Under the pieces are notes generated by a model. That model worked only from the letters and a program-made list of their open reading frames with translations. It made no database searches and was not told the origin of the DNA. Source: Aliamphritea ceti (GTDB lineage: Bacteria; Pseudomonadota; Gammaproteobacteria; Pseudomonadales; Balneatricaceae). From it: a stretch of 64,000 nt of DNA. The DNA is taken from NCBI RefSeq assembly GCF_024347215.1, contig NZ_AP025282.1, positions 4,650,001-4,714,000 of the forward strand, written 5' to 3'. Every line of letters starts with the position of its first letter. Position 1 is the stretch's first letter. This document shows, one piece after another, positions 26,972-36,254 of the stretch. A program made the translations under genes and the position numbers.

Positions 26972-29900
26972 TTAGTGCAGATCCTGCAAACGGCGTACAA
27001 CCTTCTCTTCACCGTATTGCATAGCCATGATCATCGCTTCAGCGCCAGCCAGAGTAGTAGTGTAAGGCACCTTGTGCTGCAGAGCAGAACGACGGATCTC
27101 AGCAGAGTCCGCAATCGCTTTACGGCCTTCAGTCGTGTTAATGGCATAAGCAATCTCGTCGTTCTTCAACATATCAACAATGTTCGGACGACCTTCCATT
27201 ACCTTATTCACCAAACCAACTTCGATACCTGCATCGGTCAACAGTGTCGCGGTACCGCTGGTTGCTACCAGCGAGAAACCCAGATCCTGCAGATCACGCG
27301 CTAACTGCAACGCACCCTGCTTATCAACATCACGCACTGAAATGAAAGCCTTACCCTTAACAGGCATCTTTTCACCAGCACCACGAACAGCTTTCATGAA
27401 AGCTTCGCCAAAGGTCTCACCAACACCCATCACTTCACCGGTGGACTTCATTTCCGGGCTCAGAATAGGGTCAACACCCTGGAATTTGTTGAACGGGAAA
27501 ACAGCTTCTTTCACGTTGAACATTTCAGGTACGATTTCTTCAGTAAAACCAAGCTCGCTCAGTTTCTTACCAGTCATAACCAACGCAGCGATTTTCGCCA
27601 GCGAAACACCGATACACTTAGATACGAAAGGCACAGTACGGGAAGCACGCGGGTTCACTTCAATTACGTAGATTTCACCGTCCTGGTAAGCCAGCTGAAC
27701 GTTCATCAGACCAACCACACCCAGTTCCAGCGCCATCTTCTTAACCTGATCACGCATCTGATCCTGTACATCAGCAGGCAAACTGTACGGTGGCAGAGAA
27801 CATGCAGAGTCACCTGAGTGAACACCCGCTTGCTCGATATGTTGCATGATCGCACCGATCACAACCGTTTCGCCATCGCAGATCGCGTCGATATCGACTT
27901 CAACCGCAGCATTCAAGAAGTGATCCAGCAATACAGGTGCATCATGAGATACCTGTACAGCAGTATTCATGTACTGACGCAATTCAGATTCGTTATAAAC
28001 GATTTCCATCGCACGCCCACCCAGTACGTACGAAGGACGCACAACCAGCGGGTAATCCAGTTTAGCTGCTTCGATGATCGCCTGCTCCTGACTACGCACA
28101 GTCGCGTTTTCAGGCTGCTTCAGACCCAGACGCTTCAGCATCTGCTGGAACTGCTCACGGTCTTCAGCACGGTCAATCGCCTCAGGAGATGTACCAATGA
28201 TAGGCACACCCGCCTGTTCCAGCGCTAACGCTAACTTCAGAGGTGTCTGACCACCGTACTGCACGATCACGCCTTTAGGCTGTTCAACATGCACAATTTC
28301 CAATACATCTTCCAGCGTAATCGGCTCGAAGTATAAGCGGTCAGATGTATCATAATCTGTTGAAACAGTTTCAGGGTTACAGTTAACCATGATCGTTTCA
28401 AAACCGGCATCACGTGCCGCCAGCGCAGCATGTACACAGCAGTAATCAAATTCAATGCCCTGACCAATACGGTTCGGACCACCACCAATAACCATGATTT
28501 TGTCACGATTTGACGGCTTAGACTCACACTCTTCTTCGTAAGTGGAGTACATGTAAGCGGTATCTGTCGCGAATTCAGCGGCGCAAGTATCAACCCGCTT
28601 AAAGACCGGACGAATATCAAAGCTATGGCGCTGTTTACGCAACTGCTTCTCACTCACACCCAGCAAAGTTGCCAGACGGGCATCAGAGAAACCTTTACGC
28701 TTCAGGCGATACAGCGTGTCTTTGTTTAGCTCAGACAACGCCATTTCAGAAACACGTGTTTCTTCTTTAATCAGGTCTTCGATCTGAACCAGGAACCACG
28801 GGTCAATGCCGGATAGCTCATACAGCTCTTCCATAGACATACCCAGACGCATAGCATCTGCCAGGTACCAGATTCGCTCAGCACCAGGCTGCTTCATCTC
28901 ACGAATAATATCGGAACGCACATCTTCGTCGTCCAGATTAACGATAGGATCAAGACCGGTTGCACCAACTTCCAGACCGCGTAGCGCTTTCTGCAGAGAC
29001 TCCTGCTGAGTACGGCCAATCGCCATTACTTCACCAACAGACTTCATCTGAGTTGTCAAACGGTCGTTAGCCTGCGGGAACTTCTCAAAAGTAAAGCGAG
29101 GAATCTTAGTAACAACGTAATCGATTGCCGGCTCAAAAGATGCTGGAGTCGCACCGCCAGTAATATCGTTCTGCAACTCATCCAGGGTGTAACCAATCGC
29201 CAGCTTTGCAGCAACTTTAGCAATTGGGAAACCAGTTGCTTTAGATGCCAGCGCAGAAGAACGGGATACCCGCGGGTTCATTTCGATAACAACCATACGG
29301 CCAGTCTTCGGACACATACCGAACTGTACGTTAGAACCACCTGTTTCTACGCCGATTTCACGCAGTACTGCCAGGGAGGCATTACGCATGATCTGATATT
29401 CTTTATCAGTCAAAGTCTGTGCCGGTGCAACAGTGATGGAATCACCGGTATGTACACCCATTGCATCGAAGTTCTCGATCGCACAGATAATGATGCAGTT
29501 GTCGTTTTTGTCACGGACAACTTCCATCTCGTATTCTTTCCAGCCGATCAGCGACTCATCGATCAGCAGTTCGCTGGTCGGAGACAGATCAAGACCACGC
29601 TCGCAGATTTCAACAAATTCTTCTTTGTTGTATGCGATACCACCACCAGTACCACCCATAGTGAACGATGGACGGATAATACAAGGGAAGCCCAACTGTG
29701 CCTGAACCTGAATAGCCTCTTCCATGCTGTGAGCAATCGCAGCACGTGGGCATTCCAGACCAATTGACTTCATCGCCTTATCAAAACGGTTACGGTCTTC
29801 AGCTTTATCGATAGTATCGGCATTCGCACCGATCATCTCTACGCCAAACTGCTCCAGCACACCTTCGCGCTCAAGATCCAGCGCACAGTTCAGTGCAGTC

Positions 29901-30178
29901 TGACCGCCCATGGTCGGCAAAACCGCATCCGGACGTTCTTTCTCGATAATTTTGGCAACAGTCTGCCACTGAATAGGCTCGATGTAAGTCGCATCAGCCA
30001 TACTTGGATCGGTCATAATGGTGGCTGGGTTAGAGTTCACCAGGATAACGCGATAGCCTTCTTCACGAAGGGCTTTACAGGCTTGAGCACCTGAATAGTC
30101 AAACTCACAGGCTTGACCGATAACGATAGGCCCCGCACCGAGGATCAGAACACTTTGTATATCCGTACGTTTAGGCAT
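26972..30178 (-). CDS. carB: Carbamoyl-phosphate synthase large subunit
   Basis: Makes carbamoyl phosphate from bicarbonate, ammonia (supplied by CarA) and two ATP for pyrimidine and arginine synthesis. It has 1068 residues, family length. Two homologous ATP-grasp halves are seen: N half with ILGAGPIVIGQACEFDYSGAQ and PRVSRSSALASKATGFPIAKVAAKLA; C half with IGGGPNRIGQGIEFDYCCVHA and NPRASRTVPFVSK. The oligomerisation domain lies between them, and the C-terminal MGS-like allosteric domain (about 935-1068) includes ATSGTATLLTDAG, the effector site for UMP and ornithine in E. coli. Confidence 0.98.
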   Translation of the reverse strand: MPKRTDIQSVLILGAGPIVIGQACEFDYSGAQACKALREEGYRVILVNSNPATIMTDPSMADATYIEPIQWQTVAKIIEKERPDAVLPTMGGQTALNCALDLEREGVLEQFGVEMIGANADTIDKAEDRNRFDKAMKSIGLECPRAAIAHSMEEAIQVQAQLGFPCIIRPSFTMGGTGGGIAYNKEEFVEICERGLDLSPTSELLIDESLIGWKEYEMEVVRDKNDNCIIICAIENFDAMGVHTGDSITVAPAQTLTDKEYQIMRNASLAVLREIGVETGGSNVQFGMCPKTGRMVVIEMNPRVSRSSALASKATGFPIAKVAAKLAIGYTLDELQNDITGGATPASFEPAIDYVVTKIPRFTFEKFPQANDRLTTQMKSVGEVMAIGRTQQESLQKALRGLEVGATGLDPIVNLDDEDVRSDIIREMKQPGAERIWYLADAMRLGMSMEELYELSGIDPWFLVQIEDLIKEETRVSEMALSELNKDTLYRLKRKGFSDARLATLLGVSEKQLRKQRHSFDIRPVFKRVDTCAAEFATDTAYMYSTYEEECESKPSNRDKIMVIGGGPNRIGQGIEFDYCCVHAALAARDAGFETIMVNCNPETVSTDYDTSDRLYFEPITLEDVLEIVHVEQPKGVIVQYGGQTPLKLALALEQAGVPIIGTSPEAIDRAEDREQFQQMLKRLGLKQPENATVRSQEQAIIEAAKLDYPLVVRPSYVLGGRAMEIVYNESELRQYMNTAVQVSHDAPVLLDHFLNAAVEVDIDAICDGETVVIGAIMQHIEQAGVHSGDSACSLPPYSLPADVQDQMRDQVKKMALELGVVGLMNVQLAYQDGEIYVIEVNPRASRTVPFVSKCIGVSLAKIAALVMTGKKLSELGFTEEIVPEMFNVKEAVFPFNKFQGVDPILSPEMKSTGEVMGVGETFGEAFMKAVRGAGEKMPVKGKAFISVRDVDKQGALQLARDLQDLGFSLVATSGTATLLTDAGIEVGLVNKVMEGRPNIVDMLKNDEIAYAINTTEGRKAIADSAEIRRSALQHKVPYTTTLAGAEAMIMAMQYGEEKVVRRLQDLH

Positions 30179-30248
30179 GTGTAATCAACCGATCTTAAAA
30201 AGATTCAACGGGAATTTTACCAGCCGGTAAAACTCTCTTAATTCAAAT

Positions 30249-30269
30249 CCGCCCGGATATACCGGGCGG
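30249..30269 (-). other. Stem-loop between carA and carB
   Basis: Perfect 8-bp hairpin CCGCCCGG / CCGGGCGG with a five-base loop in the 114 bp carA-carB spacer. It lacks a T run, so it is more likely an RNA-stability or processing element than a terminator. Confidence 0.5.
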
Positions 30270-30292
30270 AAAATATTGCTGCGACGGGAAAA

Positions 30293-31432
30293 TCAGCCCG
30301 CCTTATGCTCTGCCATTGCCGCAATAAAGCGATCAAACAGAGGGGCCACATCGTGTGGGCCCGGACTAGCTTCAGGATGCCCCTGGAAGCTAAATGCTAC
30401 CCGGTCAGTTCTTTCAATTCCCTGCAGGGAACCGTCAAACAGCGACTTATGAGTTGCACGGATGGTTTCAGGCAGAGAATCTTCATCCACTGCAAAACCG
30501 TGGTTCTGACTGGTAATCAGCACCTGTGAAGACTTCAAATCCTGCACCGGGTGGTTTGCACCGTGATGACCGAACTTCATCTTCACTGTATTTGCACCGG
30601 ATGCCAGCGCCAATAGCTGATGACCCAGACAAATACCGAACACAGGTACATCAGTGTCACAGATTTCACCGATAGCCTTAATGGCATAGTCACACGGCTC
30701 TGGATCACCAGGACCATTCGACAGAAAAACGCCATCAGGATTCAGCGCCATAACCTCAGCAGCAGATGTCTGAGCAGGCACGACCGTCAAACGACAACCG
30801 CGCTCTACCAGCATGCGCAGAATGTTACGCTTCACACCGTAATCGTAAGCAACTACATGGTAAGGCAATTCTTCAGCAGGACGGTCTGAATGACCGTCAA
30901 CCAGATCCCAGGTAGAAGACGTCCAGTCATAAGCTTCTTCAGTGCTCACAACCTTCGCCAGATCCATACCCTTCAGACCCGGGAACGCTTGCGCTGCAGC
31001 CAGTGCATCCGCTTCGCTCAGGTCTTCGCCGGCCATAACACAACCGCCTAAAGAACCTTTTTCACGCAGAATACGCGTCAGACGACGGGTATCGATATCC
31101 GCGATACCAACAATATTATTGGCCTTCAGGTAATCATCAAGGTTCTGCTCATTACGCCAGCTGCTTGCCAGCAATGGCAGATCTCGGATTACAAGACCGG
31201 CAACCCAGGTTTTAGCGGACTCTTCGTCTTCTTTCGTCGTGCCCACGTTGCCAATATGCGGGTATGTAAGAGTCACAATCTGACGGCAATAGGACGGATC
31301 CGTCAGTATCTCCTGATATCCAGTCATAGAAGTGTTAAATACCACTTCGCCCGATGACTGGCCATCCGCGCCAATAGCTACTCCCCGGAAGATACTTCCG
31401 TCTTCAAGGGCCAGAATGGCTGGTCTTGTCAA
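30293..31432 (-). CDS. carA: Carbamoyl-phosphate synthase small subunit (glutaminase)
   Basis: Class I glutamine amidotransferase subunit that feeds ammonia to CarB. It has 379 residues. The CPSase small N-terminal domain runs to about 185, and the glutaminase domain has the nucleophile in FGICLGHQLLALA plus the HPEASPGPHD pair. The start is taken at a TTG (31430-31432) giving MTRPAILALEDGSIFRG, because GGGGAGG lies five bases upstream and the N-terminus then matches pseudomonad CarA. The longer frame to 31471 would read through the ribosome binding site. The leader contains a terminator-like hairpin (separate entry). Confidence 0.96.
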   Translation of the reverse strand: MTRPAILALEDGSIFRGVAIGADGQSSGEVVFNTSMTGYQEILTDPSYCRQIVTLTYPHIGNVGTTKEDEESAKTWVAGLVIRDLPLLASSWRNEQNLDDYLKANNIVGIADIDTRRLTRILREKGSLGGCVMAGEDLSEADALAAAQAFPGLKGMDLAKVVSTEEAYDWTSSTWDLVDGHSDRPAEELPYHVVAYDYGVKRNILRMLVERGCRLTVVPAQTSAAEVMALNPDGVFLSNGPGDPEPCDYAIKAIGEICDTDVPVFGICLGHQLLALASGANTVKMKFGHHGANHPVQDLKSSQVLITSQNHGFAVDEDSLPETIRATHKSLFDGSLQGIERTDRVAFSFQGHPEASPGPHDVAPLFDRFIAAMAEHKAG

Positions 31433-31775
31433 ATCAACCTCCCCGCTTAGAGCGCATCTAAACAGAATCAATAACTTATAATTAGCAGCCGATAAGTTGC
31501 AAAAAAGCGAGACAGAACAAAAGTCCGTCTCGCTTTCTCAATAATTCGACTGGTGCATTTACTATATGCAAAACGGCCGTATTTTAGTCCATTACCCAGC
31601 CACTGTCTATGGCCATCCTTCATCCTTAAACAGCAATAACCATTCATAAGTATATTCACCACTCTGAGGAAGCACCTTATCCCCTGTCATCGTTTCGTCA
31701 TACGTAAAGCATTTAATAGCGGCGATTTTTAAGGATGTAATTCGCTCTTACACCTGCAATCCGGAAACGAAGACA
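31433..31775. other. 343 bp carA / chemotaxis-gene intergenic region
   Basis: Divergent spacer. On the minus strand it holds a terminator-like hairpin (31500-31533) about 70 bp before carA. Upstream of it a short open frame encodes a coding-like stretch ending SGEYTYEWLLLFKDEGWP and stopping near 31618; it has no clear ribosome binding site. I see no certain promoter hexamers. Confidence 0.45.
31500..31533 (-). terminator. Terminator or attenuator in the carAB leader
   Basis: On the minus strand AGCGAGAC, 12-base loop, GTCTCGCT, followed by a run of T. It lies upstream of carA on the same strand, and no recognised gene ends before it. It may be a transcription attenuator, or the relic terminator of a gene once upstream (dapB occupies this place in pseudomonads). 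Confidence 0.65.
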
Positions 31776-33770
31776 ATGAAAATATCCAACATCAACCGCC
31801 TGACCACTGCTGCTTTATTACTGATCGTCAGCATCTTGGCCATGGCGATGACCTGGTCACTCTCTGAACTCAACCAGAATTTCAATGCCACTCGTCAATA
31901 TACTGACCTGCAACAGCATATAACCAACACCATCAGCCGTCCGGTACTGACTTATCTTAGGCTAGCTGATGCAACATTGCTTACCGATATCGATAACAGC
32001 ATCAATGCACTTAACGATGAGACATCACCACTTCAAACTCTTCCACAAAAATCACGTGAACAGCTACACACACAACTGCAAAACTTGCAGTCCACTGCTC
32101 TTTTTGAATTACGCGAAGCTGGAAAGCTAAAAAACCCGCAATCATTGCTCATAAATGCGGAAAGCGAAATACTCGCCAGCCTCAGCCAACTCACCGATTA
32201 CACAAAGCAGGCACCCACAAACAAAATCCAACTTGCCAACCGTTACCAACAGCAAACTGAACTTCTATTATTACAACTACCAACACTCAGCCAAAGCCGG
32301 GAGCGCTATTTCTACAGCGAAAACAGAAACAGAAGCAACCTGCAGCTCACGCTCAACCAGCTCACCCAACAACTGGAAACGCTACGTAATCTGCCACGCC
32401 TTAACATATTCGCAGAAGCCGAAGAGGATGACCTGCAATCACTGCTGGGATTCGAAACAGAAACAAGCAGCGATACCAATAAGGAAGAACTCGGCGACAC
32501 ATACATAGATGAAACAGCCAGCTTGCTGCGCCGTTACCTGAAAGATCTGAACAATATTGAAAACATATACACAACCAAAGCCTCCGCCAGCAACAATAGC
32601 CTGCAACAGATCACTGCCCTGGAAACCACCCTGCAACACCTGAAGGAATATGCCGATCAGCAATACCAGGCGACAGAAGATAACGTATACATACTGTTAG
32701 TTTGTTGCGTATCACTGATAACCCTCGTCGCCATCCTGATGAGTACAGTTAACACCTTACTTAGCAAAACACTCCGCAACACCAGCATTAACATTGAACA
32801 ATTGGCCAATGGTAACCTTTCACTGCTTACTTCCGAGAAAAGCAGCATTAACGAGGTCAATACACTTAACAATGCCAGCCACCAGCTCACTAATTACCTA
32901 CAGCAACTGATCGCCCAGCTAGACCAACAAAGCATCAGCCTGGGACAGCTCGGCAAAGACCTCAACAACAGTGCCAGCTCGCTAGATGATGTCGTCGCGG
33001 CACAGCAATCTGCTACCCGTGAGGTCGCCGACGAAGTTGCCAAGCTCCGCCAGTCAAATACTGAAGTTGTGCGAAACGCCATTCATACTTCTGACTCCAC
33101 ACAACAGGCAATCAAACTCAGTATCAATGGCGTTAATCAGATGAATAACACCCAAGAAAGCATTCTCAGCCTGGTATCCGAAACGAAGGCAACCCACAAG
33201 ACATTCCAGGCATTAAAAGAAGACGGAAAAAACATCGGCACTGCACTGAGTGTCATTCAAAAACTCGCCGACCAAACCAACTTACTAGCCCTCAACGCTG
33301 CTATTGAAGCTGCCAGAGCCGGCGAGCAAGGCAGAGGTTTTGCTGTAGTTGCCGACGAAGTCAGAGGCCTAGCCAGTAACACTACAACCGCTGCCGAGCA
33401 GATTAATGCCATTATTCTCAAGCTAAACGGCGCAATTGATCAGTCTTCCAACCGTATTGAACACCAGCAGAGCATCGTTCAGCACACTGTCTCACTCGCT
33501 GATAACGCCAAACAAAACATTGACGATATCCGTAATGCTATCGATGACATCAATCAGATGAATGGCGTTATCGCCGCTTCCGCTGAAGACCAGTCGAATA
33601 TGACCCACCACATAGCCAACATTATTCAGTCAACTGTTGAGCAATCCAATCGCGCCGCTCAGGAATCAGACAACAATCAGCAATATGCCAGCAACGTTAA
33701 AAACATCAGTAACGACTTACTCAGCCTGCTAGCTAACTTCTCAGAGAACAAAACAAGCCGAGACAGATAA
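31776..33770 (+). CDS. Methyl-accepting chemotaxis protein
   Basis: Transmembrane chemoreceptor of 664 residues. TM1 is about 10-30, the periplasmic part about 31-303 is a large mostly helical, Gln/Asn/Leu-rich sensor of unrecognised ligand class, and TM2 about 305-325 (YILLVCCVSLITLVAILMS). A HAMP-like segment follows (about 327-385) and then the cytoplasmic signalling domain, whose hairpin tip LADQTNLLALNAAIEAARAGEQ-GRGFAVVADEVRGLA is highly conserved. I see no CheB/CheR-tethering pentapeptide at the C-terminus. There are no che genes nearby, so it is an orphan receptor. A terminator follows. Confidence 0.95.
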   Translation: MKISNINRLTTAALLLIVSILAMAMTWSLSELNQNFNATRQYTDLQQHITNTISRPVLTYLRLADATLLTDIDNSINALNDETSPLQTLPQKSREQLHTQLQNLQSTALFELREAGKLKNPQSLLINAESEILASLSQLTDYTKQAPTNKIQLANRYQQQTELLLLQLPTLSQSRERYFYSENRNRSNLQLTLNQLTQQLETLRNLPRLNIFAEAEEDDLQSLLGFETETSSDTNKEELGDTYIDETASLLRRYLKDLNNIENIYTTKASASNNSLQQITALETTLQHLKEYADQQYQATEDNVYILLVCCVSLITLVAILMSTVNTLLSKTLRNTSINIEQLANGNLSLLTSEKSSINEVNTLNNASHQLTNYLQQLIAQLDQQSISLGQLGKDLNNSASSLDDVVAAQQSATREVADEVAKLRQSNTEVVRNAIHTSDSTQQAIKLSINGVNQMNNTQESILSLVSETKATHKTFQALKEDGKNIGTALSVIQKLADQTNLLALNAAIEAARAGEQGRGFAVVADEVRGLASNTTTAAEQINAIILKLNGAIDQSSNRIEHQQSIVQHTVSLADNAKQNIDDIRNAIDDINQMNGVIAASAEDQSNMTHHIANIIQSTVEQSNRAAQESDNNQQYASNVKNISNDLLSLLANFSENKTSRDR

Positions 33771-33776
33771 GACCCA

Positions 33777-33810
33777 CAAAAAAGCCCTGATACCAAAAAG
33801 CATCAGGGCT
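33777..33810. terminator. Shared terminator of the chemoreceptor and SbmA-type genes
   Basis: AGCCCTGAT / ATCAGGGCT stem. On the minus strand it is followed by TTTTTTG (serves the SbmA-type gene); on the plus strand only a weak T content follows. Confidence 0.8.
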
Positions 33811-33853
33811 TCAAAACCTAATTGTATAACCTAACGCTTACTCAGCACTTCAC

Positions 33854-35146
33854 TTACTGAGCAGTACCCGGCTCAGCAATCGCTTCACTGTCTATGTCAG
33901 GCAACGGCTGATGATGAATAACTGCCTCAAAAGATGCCAGACGCTTATAAACAGACAACAGCTCTACAATAGTTGTCCATGAATTCACCAGATACTGGAA
34001 CGAGTTACTCACCTGACCAAAGGCAGTCAAAATCTGCTGTAACACACCAAATGTAATTGCCCCTACCGCAATCGTCGGCACCAGCAATACAAATACAAAT
34101 ATATTATCTGCCTGCAAATACATCATGCGGGCAACGTTAAAGTACATGTAATGAAAATATAGACGGAAGTAATTTTTACGTACGTTACCAAACAACTCCC
34201 TCAGTGTAACCGGCTCAGCGCGGGTCTCATCATCCTCGCCATATACCAGCTCTTTACGGAAAGCAGCTTCCACCCTCTGATTTTTAAATTCCAGACCTGG
34301 CAACTTAATACCCACCAGCGCCAATAAACCTGTACCAAAAATCGCCCACACCAAAGCGGCATAGAACAACGGATGCGCAATCGCACCCACCACAGGCAAC
34401 TCTGATACGTAATCGGAAAGCGCCCAAAGCACCGGCAAAAAGGCAAACAAAGTCATCACAGAATCTATAATGGAGACACCCAAGCCTTCCATAATTGATG
34501 CAAATCGCATGGTATCTTCCTGAATCCGCTGTGATGCACCCTCAATATTACGTACCTGCTCCCAACGAGCGGTGTAATACTCATTCATTGCTGTACGCCA
34601 ACGGAAGATAAAGTGGCTAACAAAAAAGCGTGTCACGACAAACACAAAAATAGCCAGAAAAGCTATTTCAGAAAATATAATAATCAGATCAAACAGCTCA
34701 GAGGAAACTGAAGAGACTTTTTCATCCGTGACTGAAGCAGCCACCTCTCCGCCTTCAGGATCAATCGGCTTCAACGCAGTCTGAACTAAATCGAAAAACG
34801 GCCGACGCCAATTGTTAATCGCCACTGAAACCTGAACAGAAAAATAGGTCGAAAACAGAATCGCCGATGAACCGGCAATCGACCACCACTGCCACTTATG
34901 ATTGGCATATTTAAACCAAAACAAAGCAAACAAAGCCGTGCAAAGAAAGTAATAACCATAAAAAAGCAAAAATGAATCTGTAACAAAATGCCCTAAACCA
35001 ATAACCGGCTGCTCATCCGTAGTATTCAAGCCGACCAGAGCGGCCATTTCTTCATTGAACCCATACCAGATCGCACAACTAAAACCCGAAAACAGTACCA
35101 CCGATAAAAAAAACAACTTCGGGTTAGGGAAAAAAGATTTAAACAT
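33854..35146 (-). CDS. sbmA: SbmA/BacA-family peptide transporter
   Basis: Inner-membrane protein of the SbmA/BacA family, proton-driven importers of proline-rich antimicrobial peptides, microcins, bleomycin and related compounds. It has 430 residues (E. coli SbmA 406). About six to eight hydrophobic helices are visible, for example LFFLSVVLFSGFSCAIWYGF near the start and FLLFYGYYFLCTALFALFWF. The family fold resembles an ABC exporter membrane domain, but no nucleotide-binding domain is encoded here. Segments NNWRRPFFDLVQ, FRWRTAMNEYYTARWE and IEGASQRIQEDTMRFA are typical of the family. An insertion EGGEVAASVTDEKVSSVSSE around 130-150 is acidic and probably periplasmic. Natural substrate unknown. 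Confidence 0.9.
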   Translation of the reverse strand: MFKSFFPNPKLFFLSVVLFSGFSCAIWYGFNEEMAALVGLNTTDEQPVIGLGHFVTDSFLLFYGYYFLCTALFALFWFKYANHKWQWWSIAGSSAILFSTYFSVQVSVAINNWRRPFFDLVQTALKPIDPEGGEVAASVTDEKVSSVSSELFDLIIIFSEIAFLAIFVFVVTRFFVSHFIFRWRTAMNEYYTARWEQVRNIEGASQRIQEDTMRFASIMEGLGVSIIDSVMTLFAFLPVLWALSDYVSELPVVGAIAHPLFYAALVWAIFGTGLLALVGIKLPGLEFKNQRVEAAFRKELVYGEDDETRAEPVTLRELFGNVRKNYFRLYFHYMYFNVARMMYLQADNIFVFVLLVPTIAVGAITFGVLQQILTAFGQVSNSFQYLVNSWTTIVELLSVYKRLASFEAVIHHQPLPDIDSEAIAEPGTAQ

Positions 35147-35386
35147 AAAAACATTCCTATCAGGCGAGTCTCTGTAAGACGGGCATCAAAGGCAAAAGTT
35201 CAGGATTCCTTCCACACCGATCAACATACAGATTAACAGAGAACCATAACGTGAGCATGCCTTAACAAAACAAATAATATTTTGCTTTCTTATACTTACA
35301 AAACATAAAAGCTTAGAAGACCATCAACAGCACAGCAAATAACATATAAACATCACTACACTTTTTCCGCACTCAAACAGTGGCTG

Positions 35387-36151
35387 CTACCATTTCCAAC
35401 CCACCTTTTGCGGCGCAAAATTTTCAGTCGTTACCGCCAGACTTTCATCCGTTTCCAAACGCCCACTATGCAAACCAACCAAATACCAGCCATCTTTCTC
35501 TTCAGACAATACCGGACCACCAGAATCACCACCCGTTGTCCGACAGTTACTCTGAAGTAAGCGATTACCATCATGCAAAGCTTTAACTTTACAGCCTGAC
35601 TGAACAGTCAACACAAAAGCCCGATCACCCCGATATCCTGCCTGCACCAGAGACTTCCCCTGAAACACACCTTTAGCATCCAACAGGGGTAAATAACCTA
35701 ATTGCTTACCCAGCGGGCGGCTCAGTTTTAGCAACGCCCAGTCCCGTTTTACCTTATTCATTTCATTTTGTTTAGAGTACTTATACCCAGGCGCAATTTG
35801 CATAGCCACGCCTTTAGCTACCCCCTGAAAGGTTTCTTTTTCAACGCCAGCGACAAAGGTCACATACTTTGGCGGATACCATCGTCCGACTCGCGAGTTC
35901 CACAAACAATGCGCAGCCGTCAAAACCACATCTTCAGCCACCAATGTCGCGGTACAATGCCCATACCCGGCCAGATTTATCCGCCCAATTGCCCGCCAGG
36001 GATACTGCTGACTGGACACCCACTTTCGCGCATCTGGGTAATTTTTATGCAATGCAGAGCTGGATTTATCTGCCGCCAACACAAATTGCCCTGCAAGCAC
36101 ACAAAGCCCACCAAGCAACAAAGACAGAAACAACCGAGAAACTTTACTCAC
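35387..36151 (-). CDS. Secreted trypsin-like serine protease (copy 1)
   Basis: S1-family protease of about 254 residues with a signal peptide (MSKVSRLFLSLLLGGLCVLA, cleavage near VLA-AD). The catalytic triad is intact: His in VLTAAHCLW, Asp in DWALLKLSRPLG, Ser in TTGGDSGGPVL. Cysteines flank the His and the oxyanion loop as in trypsins. The GTG at 36151 gives a normal signal peptide; the frame continues to a GTG at 36190 and neither has a strong ribosome binding site. It is clearly homologous to the next gene, with the shared segment WRAIGRINLAG and C-TATLVA-DVVLTAAHC. Likely periplasmic or extracellular; substrate unknown. Confidence 0.88.
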   Translation of the reverse strand: MSKVSRLFLSLLLGGLCVLAGQFVLAADKSSSALHKNYPDARKWVSSQQYPWRAIGRINLAGYGHCTATLVAEDVVLTAAHCLWNSRVGRWYPPKYVTFVAGVEKETFQGVAKGVAMQIAPGYKYSKQNEMNKVKRDWALLKLSRPLGKQLGYLPLLDAKGVFQGKSLVQAGYRGDRAFVLTVQSGCKVKALHDGNRLLQSNCRTTGGDSGGPVLSEEKDGWYLVGLHSGRLETDESLAVTTENFAPQKVGWKW

Positions 36152-36254
36152 AAACAAAACACCCGTATTAACCAAAGCATCACTAAGCACTCAAGATATA
36201 AAATTTAAACTAGAACATAAAGATACTCTCAGGCCAACTAACCAGACAACATCA

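Noticed and set aside
31468..31662. 64-residue minus-strand frame upstream of carA
   Set aside because: It crosses the terminator hairpin and overlaps the carA leader; composition is not coding-like.
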